DNA from: Ricordea florida
Taxonomy: Eukaryota > Cnidaria > Anthozoa > Corallimorpharia > Ricordeidae
Direction of reading: 5' to 3'
Assembly (NCBI GenBank): GCA_949710005.1
Contig: OX453280.1
Coordinates: forward strand, 20,780,707 to 20,844,706
Length of the DNA: 64,000 nt
How positions within the stretch are numbered: the stretch's first letter is position 1; each line of letters opens with the position of its first letter. A program made the translations under genes and the position numbers. This document shows, piece after piece, positions 34,601 through 42,470 of this stretch. Under the pieces are notes generated by a model, which did no database searches, had not been told where the DNA came from, and was given only the letters and a program-made list of their open reading frames with translations.

Positions 34601-37600
34601 CCATGGACAGGAGAAGTCCCTGTTTCCGTACCCTACTCCCCTCAAAGGAAAGCATACCTACCAAACCCAATTTGACCTATGATCAAAGCCCTTATCAGTC
34701 TCTTATTCTCAAAATCCACACATAAAGAATGGAAAATATCATTCTATGGGTTACCTTCTAATAAACACTTTGGAAACCCTTTCTTCCCCTTTCTTACCAT
34801 CTCTAGACTAGATGAAATGCCTTATAGATTTACCTTAGGATTTGTTTTTGTGCCTTTCAAATCTCTTCCACCTGCAGGACAGAAAAGTTCAGTTAATGTT
34901 AGGAATAGAATTATGTTTGTTCAGGTTTCAAACTGAGTCACAAAATGTTACACGTTTGAGTTTACTGGCCTCTCTCTACTCCCATGTGTAACAAAACATA
35001 TGGTAACTGCAGTGCAATAAAATGATACACGCCCCGCAAAGAGGAAGTTAGAAGAAGAGAGATTTAATGGCAGTAGAAAGAGGATTTGCAACAAGGCCAA
35101 GGGGGTACTGTTACTTACCCTGGAAATGATGCCAGTCCATTGTAGGACACACCCAGCATTATATGACCAGTACCCACTTAATATACCAGGTCGGAGAGAG
35201 ACAGTGTGGAGTTAAGTTTCTTGTCTATAGAAACAGCACTATGCCATTGCCTGGGTCTTAGTTTAACATGTAATACCTTCACCAGTATATGTGAAACAAA
35301 CTCCATAGTCAAGATCATCTTCATATCCACCAGACAGGGCTAATGAATAGCACCCCTCAGAATCATTGCCATGAATACCAGCTACAGTTGGCCTAGGATG
35401 AATGCATTTGGGGTTGACTATTAAAAGTGAGTTCAATTACTTGAGCATATATGAAATCAAATCATGCAGTACAGTTAGTTACAGAACATAAAAGAGGATT
35501 TGACCGTTGCAGTACTAAATGCAATTTTAGCAGGAAAAAAAAACAGAGCAGACCTGAAAAAAGAACAAGCTCAAACCGAAAAGCTACCTTGCAGGTTTGA
35601 ATCTAAATCCAGCCTGCTTTTATTTCCTGCTGGATGACAATTGCCAAAAATGCAGTAACACTGCGAGAATCAAATCTTCTATTACATTAAAAATGACTTG
35701 GTAGTGAAACGTGTGAAATTCACTATGGGTGTAGTATAACTTGACCATCAGGCATGGGGGCAACACAGGCTTATAATTGCTCCAGGAAAGTCGAATGGAT
35801 ATTACTAGTAGTAATTACTTTATCATGGCATTTTTTTAATGTTTGTAAGAAATAACCAACATATGAAATAACTATAAATAGAAACTACAAGTTTGTTCCA
35901 TGAACCTAGATTAATGACCTTGCGCTCCCACAAGTCTCCTATAGCTCAGTGGTAGAGCTTGCTAACTAGTAATCAGGAGATTGTAGGTTCGACTGTTTAG
36001 AGAACTCTGATTTGCTTTTCTCCGAGTTTGCCTGTGACAATGCCAAAAAATACAAATCTTCCAGGCTTAAAATTTACCATCTTCATTACCTATAAGTTCC
36101 CCAATATTCAAACATTGGACATTTAGCATCCTGGACTTTTCTTGTAAGAGATTTACATTAGCACAAGAATTTTGTTGACTTAAGGGGTTCTGAAGTTCTG
36201 ACTTCAAAGTTCCCATCCAAAATTGAATTTGCTACTGAAAACGTACTGGCACCACACACAGGCTCATTTCCAGCACTGTTTATATTGTTGACATGCAATG
36301 ACGGAGGCTAAACATGAAAACTCTCACTTTTCACTTTTTTGGAAAGATATTCCTAGCAATTTGGATGTAAGAAATAGAAGGCCTTACCTGTGGACACCAT
36401 CAATACAACAAGCTAGCCTGGTGCTCCAGCTTGTTCCTACTGGAGAGCCTATATGTACAACAGGAAAATGAAACAATATGAAAGCATCAAAAAGAGGGAA
36501 AATCAATACCTGAAGAAACCAACATCACCACCTATGGCACCCAATGGCGCACAGGGAGCAAAGGAACACCATCCACTCAGTTTTACTTTGACCTGGTTTG
36601 ACATCAACTTCTTCACGACTATGTATCTCTCTTCTGTCTGTGCTTTTCTACCCCAACTCAGTGTGACCTATTGTCATCAGAATGTTCCCCAAGACAGCAA
36701 AAATTGAGATGGAAAATAAAATGGAACTGGATATGTCTTGTCCAATTGGGATTTCCCACGCATTCTCAAAAACATTTACAAGTATTGCTTTTTTGGACTA
36801 ATAAAAAATACATTACTGACTAGTTTTTTTGGTAAGGGTGGATGGAAATTACCCTTCTTATTTTGGTGTTGTGCTGACCTCAAAAGGTGTGTTAGTCTAC
36901 AACAATACATTTAAGGCAATCTTATGTTTGATCTTCTTCTACAACACATTGTGATAGTCCTTCCAGTTATCTGAGTGAGTTTTTACATTAGCAGAAACCC
37001 ATATGACTTGAAACGTGCAATTCACATTCACAGCTTGTCCAGATTCAATATTTACCCACGTACCAATTATGTGGAAACTGCTTGCCCCAGTCTTTGAGAT
37101 AAATGGTACTGCTGATTGGTTCATTTAGTTTCTCTTGCTTTCCAAATATGGTGCTTGGTAAATTGAATGTGGGCAAGCTGTGGTTGAAGATGTTCAGTGG
37201 CAGTTACATGTTTCAAGTATTATGCAATGAACCAACTAACCTTAGGTTTTGACCTTACCTGGAATTCCACCAAATACATTCTCCCTGTTTTTGGGAGCTT
37301 GCAAAGGTCTTTTCTCTTCATTGTCATCTTCATTGAGTTCTTCAAACTGAACAGGCTGATAAAAGACGACAACTAATTACTAGTGACTGATAGCTTCAAA
37401 TTTGGCTGCTTTAATTTACCATCAAACAGAGCTGTATTATTTCATCCATTAAGGTGCAAAGTTGTGATTAGTACTGATTACCTTACTGTACCAACAATTT
37501 GACTTTCGTAAAAATAAAGTTTAAACCAAACGTTTTCAGCTGTTTGCCATCCTCAGGGGATGGTTTCTCTGAGGATGGCAAACAGCTGAAAACGTTTGGT

Positions 37601-39005
37601 TTAAACTTTATTTTTACAATTTTTAACCTTATAGCCTTCTTTAATTTGACTTTCATTTTACATGTTTTTTTTTTTTGAAGTAATTTACGTCTAAGAGACA
37701 GCAGAATACTACAGCTACCTTTCCTTCTAGATGCTGGGATCTTCTGGATCTTGTCATATATCCTGTTCCCACCCATACTGGAGTCTCAATTGGTTTGTCT
37801 ACATCTGCTGACCTTTTTCGTTTCACTGATGGCTTTTTCAGTACTGTAGATACCTTCTTAACTGAATTTATCACTCGAGGGGGAGGTGCCTGTTTTAAAC
37901 AACATGGAAAACATCACCTAAGTGGGCAATAAAAGGGTGCAAAAATGACTCCCTCTCACAAGGGTCAAATTACTTAAGAGTTAAAATGGCAGGGAGAAGC
38001 AAAGAGATCTCGAGGGTTTGAAATTTATGATTTTTCACTTTTAAGGAGAATGAAAATTCTGGCCATATTACCGTGCAGGGTGAGGGGTGGGGTGGGGGTT
38101 GGATTGAATAGATAGAATTGTAACAAAGGATAGCGGGAGGCACTTTTGATCACGTCTGGAGAACTAAAAGGTAATTTCACATAAAAACAGGCAGGAGCCA
38201 GGTTTTCATTGATTCCATTCTTGATTATAGGTGGCAACAACTATTGGAATGATTTCCGAACAGGTCCCTACTTCATTATGCATGCTGTAGTTGAATTATC
38301 TTGGGAAGTGCGCGTGCAAACATTTCTTGTACGGCTACAGCATGCATAATGAAGAAGGGACCTGTGCGGAAATCATTCCCAACTAGTAATCAGCTACAAA
38401 TAAGTATTTATGATAAGCCGCGGCAAGATAACTCAATCTGCGAACTTTACAAATTAGAAATTATTCAGCACGATTTTTATTGAGTTTAATTTTGACTAAT
38501 TTTGGTAAGGAGATGTTTCTGTGCACTTAGTTAAAGAACCAATCGGAGCAATTTTGGAGGGTTAATGTATCACCCAATAGGTACCTCCCTATCCCTGTTC
38601 CTTAAAATCGAGAGACATCTGTTTGCTCTTGAGACAGCTGAAGACAAATGCTATTGGGTCGCGGCTTCTCTCAAGGTTCCTAGCTAGATGTTTGGTCGAC
38701 GTTTTAATGCAATCGTTAAAAGTCCAGAAGCGCAAATTTGACTCCAGGCAGTTATCACCTCGACTGAACCTTTTCTGTTGCCAGGTGCATGCAGATCCTT
38801 TATCATTACCATCTGCTTCACTTGCGTATCGATCTAGCTTGCATACTTTTATAATTTGAGATTGTAATGCAATACTAGCAGCATGTAGCTGCACATAGGT
38901 GTCGATCAGTACCTGGATGCGCTGCAGCCCAAGACTTGCAAGTACTCTCTTGTTCTCTTCGATATTCTTCAGTCTTAGTTTTTCGTACGAACTAAGTTCT
39001 TCCAT
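31653..39005 (-). CDS. Stand-alone SRA (YDG) domain protein, 304 residues
   Basis: Nine minus-strand exons: 39005-38913, 37889-37719, 37355-37259, 36448-36388, 35392-35277, 34871-34834, 34011-33966, 33131-33024 and 31837-31653 (stop). All joins are GT-AG and phases close exactly (915 nt). Residues 1-31 hold the charged motif [20 protein letters not shown]; about 32-88 are basic and probably disordered. The SRA domain runs from about residue 112 to 280. It shows [13 protein letters not shown], then [80 protein letters not shown] and [15 protein letters not shown]. The tail is acidic. SRA domains bind methylated or hemimethylated CpG in UHRF1 and SUVH proteins; here there is no ubiquitin-like, PHD, RING or SET domain. 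A nuclear methyl-DNA-binding role is inferred. Introns hold MITEs and SINEs. Confidence 0.92.
31925..32236. mobile_element. MITE with CAGG(C)GCGGATCC termini and G-tracts
   Basis: The ends CAGGCGCGGATCCAGG and CCTGGGATCCGCACCTG type inverted termini are flanked by CATTT on both sides (31920-31924 and 32237-32241). Inside are two runs of 12 or more G, each next to GTGAATTT or GGGGAAATTCACCC. It lies in the last intron of the SRA gene, about 90 bp upstream of the final exon. Confidence 0.7.
32868..32958. repeat. CTACACC / CGCTAATCACTACACC minisatellite
   Basis: Short irregular tandem units built from CACTACACC and CCGCTAATCACTACACC, in the last intron of the SRA gene. Confidence 0.8.
34145..34242. 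mobile_element. Tiny TTAACCCTTTAAG-ended MITE
   Basis: The left end TTAACCCTTTAAGTCCC is mirrored by CGAGGCTTAAAGGGTTA at the right, 98 bp in all. Related ends occur near 5190 and 50509. It lies in an intron of the SRA gene. Confidence 0.6.
35100..35250 (-). mobile_element. SINE body fragment (minus strand)
   Basis: The reverse complement contains CTTAACTCCACACTGTCTCT and a degenerate version of the GGTACCAGCGATACAATGCT to GATGGACTAGCATC block. The same order is found in the plus-strand SINE at 60170-60280. Confidence 0.6.
35936..36010 (+). mobile_element. tRNA-like SINE head (intron of SRA gene)
   Basis: The A-box TAGCTCAGTGG lies at 35942-35952 and the B-box-like GTAGGTTCGACT near 35984. 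A diverged copy with the same flanks (CTTGCTCCCAAGTTTCCTAT) is at 50824-50930. It cannot be a working tRNA because no acceptor stem closes. Confidence 0.55.
37508..37617. repeat. Perfect 49-bp inverted repeat (hairpin)
   Basis: Arms 37508-37556 and 37569-37617 are exact reverse complements with a 12-nt loop. The arm begins GTAAAAATAAAGTTTAAACC and ends TTTGCCATCCTCAG. It lies in the SRA gene intron between the exons ending 37719 and starting 37355. Confidence 0.92.
38246..38379. mobile_element. 134-bp hAT-type MITE, copy 1
   Basis: The termini GGAATGATTTCCGAACAGG and CCTGTGCGGAAATCATTCC are inverted repeats. The arms continue through TCCCTACTTCATTATGCATG. The flanks CAACTATT (38238-38245) and CAACTAGT (38380-38387) match at 7 of 8 positions, as expected of an aged 8-bp hAT duplication. 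It lies in the first intron of the SRA gene. A second copy is at 40871-41015. Confidence 0.85.
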
Positions 39006-39364
39006 TCTTGAGCTCTATTGAAAAATGTTAACCGGAAAGTTCAGTCTGCAGCAAGGTTCCGCAGCGACGTTGTACGTTCTTTTACCGCGTGCTTGTTACC
39101 AAGGTACCAGGCCTCGAATGTCACGCTTTCTGATCATCTTGTAGCTTAGGAGCCTTATCTTGTGGGAGCACAGGCTCCCCAAGCCAGGGGCCCTGCCACA
39201 GCCCATCCAATCTGCGATTTTCAATGTTTTGCTTCTAGCACTATACACATTGAATGACTAGGGATTGAACGTTCTAACTGTTGATTTTGATACTATTAGT
39301 CACTTCCGAAATGCCCGCTGTACAGTAATTCCAACTGAGGGCCAGGCAACAATGTCACCGAACA

Positions 39365-39518
39365 TTTATCCATCCATGCACCTCTGTAGACTCTTATAGA
39401 TCTCTTTTTTTGTACGAACTGTTCCCTACTGGAATTCTCTCCCTTCCTCAGTCATAAATGCTAACGCCCTTATGCCCTTCTACTCCCAAGTCAGTAATAT
39501 GTATTGCCATTAAATTAA
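39365..39518 (+). mobile_element. LINE 3' fragment (end of ORF2)
   Basis: The plus-strand frame reads FFVRTVPYWNSLPSSVINA, then NALMPFYSQVSNMYCH and a stop. This is the usual C-terminal signature of CR1/Jockey-like ORF2 proteins. It lies just upstream of the SRA gene and is 5'-truncated. Confidence 0.6.
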
Positions 39519-39519
39519 T

Positions 39520-39835
39520 AATAACCTTTATTTGAGTGCAAGAGAGAATTCTCTCTTGTTGAGTGTCAACTGTATCTAGCACAGACGTACTAATTGGGGA
39601 CACTGTAAAGCACAAATCAAATCAAATCAAACCATGTTAAATTCAATTCAATTCAAGCAAATCAAATGTTGGTTTTTGTGAAGAGGGGAAAACCGGAGTA
39701 CCCGGAGAAAAACCTCTCGGAGCAGAGTAGAGAACCAGCAAACTCAAGCCACATATGACGCCGGGGTCGGGAATCGAACCCGGGCCACATTGGTGGAAGG
39801 CGAGCGCTCTCACCACTGCGCCAACCCTGCTCCTC
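39520..39835 (-). mobile_element. tRNA-derived SINE (minus strand)
   Basis: On the minus strand the head carries an A-box TGGCGCAGTGG (39813-39823) and a B-box GGTTCGATTCC (39770-39780). The body includes GGTTTTTCTCCGGGTACTCC and runs into TTTGATTTGATTTGATTTG and an AATAAAGG tail. At the head end, the 13-nt start block is repeated three times (CCAACCCTGCTCC, 39821-39872), a small tandem duplication of the SINE start. Confidence 0.8.
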
Positions 39836-40169
39836 GTATGCCAACCCTGCTCCCCGTCGCCAACCCTGCTCCCCGTTCAACATTCTAACTGTTGATTTTG
39901 GTACTCTTAAAAATTGTATCGGTCGCACTCACCAACACCGAAATACAATACTAGCATTGTTATCTGCACTGTCAGCAGTCCCAGCATTCTTATTTTATTG
40001 CGCTGCAACTCACCTGCACTGACTGAGCCATTGCCATATTAGTTTCTGATTTGCGGCAAGCACAAACTCTCAATGGTTTTCGAATTGGTTGCCGACATCA
40101 TTTTTCTTAGTCACAAAATAGCCTTTTATCTTTTATAGCACACGGCATTCATGTAAAGCAGAGTTATGT

Positions 40170-40285
40170 TAGTATAAATTAGCATTGTTTTAGTTTTTAG
40201 TATTGTATTTATTATCATTAGTATTTTATAATTGATTGAACTGATGAATTTACCGTGTATAAATAAAGTTACTACTACTACTAAA
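40170..40285 (+). mobile_element. LINE 3' UTR remnant with (TAC)n tail
   Basis: An AT-rich segment ending CGTGTATAAATAAAGTTACT followed by ACTACTACTA. This is the same style of 3' end as the fragment at 11329-11822, but no coding part is kept. Confidence 0.4.
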
Positions 40286-40870
40286 GTCAATTATCTCAAT
40301 TAAAGATGAAAGATTAAGGATTAAAGATTAAGGAGGAATCAAAGAAACCACACGAGAACCAGATAGTTAGAGATCACGATTAACCCTTTCAGCATCAATG
40401 TCAAGATGCAATTTTCTTTATGGATTCCACACACAGCTCATAAAGTGCCTGCAAAGAAAGTGTGTTAAATTAAAGTATCAGCATGGTTTCTCACTGGCAA
40501 TCATTACTTTAGACACTTAGCACCTTTTATGGGGTGCCACAAGGGACATTATTGTATAGCAATATATATTTATTGGTAATGTAATATATACGAGATATAA
40601 AGCGTAAATATATGATATTGTTTCATATTTTAGAGCTCATTGCATATATATCTGCCTAATGACACAAATATGTAAAGTATAGTGTAAATACCTATGTCAT
40701 AAATATTTTTATTCCAACCTAAGACACATACACATTTATAAAGGGTATTGGGTAAATTATATATATGGTATTGCTCACAAATATATACAGCTATTGTGCC
40801 CGCCATTATTTTGGCCAGTGGTGATGCCCATTCAATGGACCGCCATGAGAGAAATGGCGGAAAGAGATTT

Positions 40871-41015
40871 GGAATGATTTCCGCACAGGTCCCTACTTCA
40901 TTATGCATGCAGTAGCCGTACGGTTTCGTTCTCAGAAATGTTTGCACGCGCACTTCCCAAGACAATTCAACTACAGCATGCATAATGAAGTAGGGACCTG
41001 TGCGGAAATCTTACC
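40871..41015. mobile_element. 145-bp hAT-type MITE, copy 2 (nested)
   Basis: The termini GGAATGATTTCCGCACAGG and CCTGTGCGGAAATCTTACC. AGAGATTT is duplicated exactly at 40863-40870 and 41016-41023. The uninterrupted version of the site exists in the opposite arm of the host element (AGAGATTTTGAGG in the complement of about 41590-41603). This confirms an 8-bp duplication made by insertion. Confidence 0.92.
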
Positions 41016-41024
41016 AGAGATTTT

Positions 41025-41465
41025 GAGGAATTTTTCCAAGTTTCAACCCTTCACTCTTTCATCAAGCTCGTCGAAATCTCTGTACTGAAAACATCAACGT
41101 TTTGGAGTATTTTGAACGCCGGTTAGATGATCACGCGTATGTTGTTAGATCCTTTGTCTTGCAGTGCGAAGATCACAACGCTAGCGACGACTTCCTTCAG
41201 CTACTTTACCTTCTGCACGAAAATATTATTGAAATGGTCAGTTTCAAGATCTTTGTTTCATGCGTAGATGCTTCGGAAATGTGATTTTCGTGCCCAAGAG
41301 AACGTTCAAGAAGACCTGGTCGCCCAAGATGTCAAATCCCCGAAGAAGTAATAAGAGGACTGCATGATATTCATGGTGCATGGAAAGAAGTAGCTAAAGA
41401 GGCTGGTGTATCATATAAAACAGTTCTACGAAGACGACAGCAAGACGACAAGACAAAGGATCTAA
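41025..41465 (+). pseudogene. Transposase N-terminal fragment with helix-turn-helix
   Basis: From 41102 the frame reads YFERRLDDHAYVVRSFVL, then DDFLQLLYLLHENIIEM, to a TGA at 41282-41284. It continues in the same frame FSCPRERSRRPGRPRC, QIPEEVIRGLHDIHGAW and KEVAKEAGVSYKTVLRRRQQ. The RPGRPR hook followed by an I.EVA.E.GVS..TV.RR pattern is a homeodomain-like DNA-binding signature seen ahead of rve/DDE cores. No DDE core follows. The opposite arm (41612 down to about 41450) carries an inverted copy of its first part. Confidence 0.6.
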
Positions 41466-42094
41466 CCTGAACATACGCAACGCGTGATCATCTAACCGGC
41501 ATTCAAAATACTCCAAAACGTTGATGTTTTCCGTATGGAGATTTTGACGAGCTTGATGAAAGAGTGAAGGGATTGAAACTTGGAAAAATTCCTCAAAATC
41601 TCTTTCCGCCATTTTCTCTCATGGCGGTCCATTGAATGGGCATCACCACTGGCCAAAATAATGGCGGGCACAATAGCTGTATATATTTGTGAGCAATACC
41701 ATATATATAATATTTACCCAATACCCTTTATAAATGTGTATGTGTCTTAGGTTGGAATAAAAATATTTATGTCATGGGTATTTACACTGTACTTTACATA
41801 TTTGTGTCATTAGGCAGATATATATGCAATGAGCTCTAAAATATGAAACAATATCATATATTTACGCTTTATATCTCGTATATATTACATTACCAATAAA
41901 TATATATTGCCATATAATAATGTCCCGTGTGGCACCCCATAACCTTTCCTCCTCAGGGACCGGTCGTTATATTCAGGAGGGGGTAGGGGGTATATCTGAG
42001 GGGAGAGGGGACAGGAGTATATTTTAAGAGTTGGTCATGAATATAATTCTTTTTATGTATATGTAGAGGGGGCTTACGTATTATTCAAAGAACA

Positions 42095-42225
42095 TCATTG
42101 AAGCAGAAGATTGCTTTTGCTGGGCCAAAAATCTGGGAAAAAGTTCCCCCTCTAAATTAAAAAAACTCCTGTATGACAGCTTCTACACGCAATACAAACT
42201 GTATCTTTTAAACACCCAATGAGTA
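42095..42225 (+). mobile_element. LINE ORF2 C-terminal fragment
   Basis: The plus-strand reading KQKIAFAGPKIWEKVPP, then a shift and LLYDSFYTQYKLYLLNTQ, is the typical C-terminus of a CR1-like ORF2. It abuts the 3' end of the minus-strand LINE that begins near 42270. Confidence 0.55.
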
Positions 42226-42470
42226 ATTTGATTTCACTGCCCTCTTATCAATTATCATTTCCATTGTTTTTTATTTATTTATAACAACTTTATTTGCTAA
42301 AATAAACATGAAAAACTGCAAAAAGGGTGCTGCCAGGGAAGAACTAAATCCTCATAAGCGGCAGCCCCCAATAACAATTAAAAAATATAAGTAATAAAAT
42401 ATCTAAGGAAATATAAATACAATCATAAAAAGTAAAATAAATATATATGATATAACTATGATTAAAATGA

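Larger units (their letters stand above)
40528..41941. mobile_element. 1.4-kb DNA transposon with ~490-bp inverted arms
   Basis: The ends TATGGGGTGCCACAAGGGAC and GTCCCGTGTGGCACCCCATA are inverted repeats, and ACCTTT is duplicated at both sides (40522-40527 and 41942-41947). The arms remain nearly identical for roughly 490 bp, through a MAERDFEEFFQVS coding start and a LDDHA segment, once the 145-bp MITE inside the left arm is removed. The unique centre (about 41165-41450) holds the remainder of a helix-turn-helix-type coding frame. A 6-bp duplication plus this N-terminus would fit an IS3EU- or Ginger-like (rve) group, but no catalytic core is present. An incomplete, non-autonomous derivative is inferred. 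Confidence 0.8.

Noticed and set aside
35936-36010. Possible functional tRNA gene
   Set aside because: A- and B-boxes are present but the acceptor stem does not pair and the sequence continues as a SINE; the same holds for the heads at 9841, 15507, 39823 and 59900.
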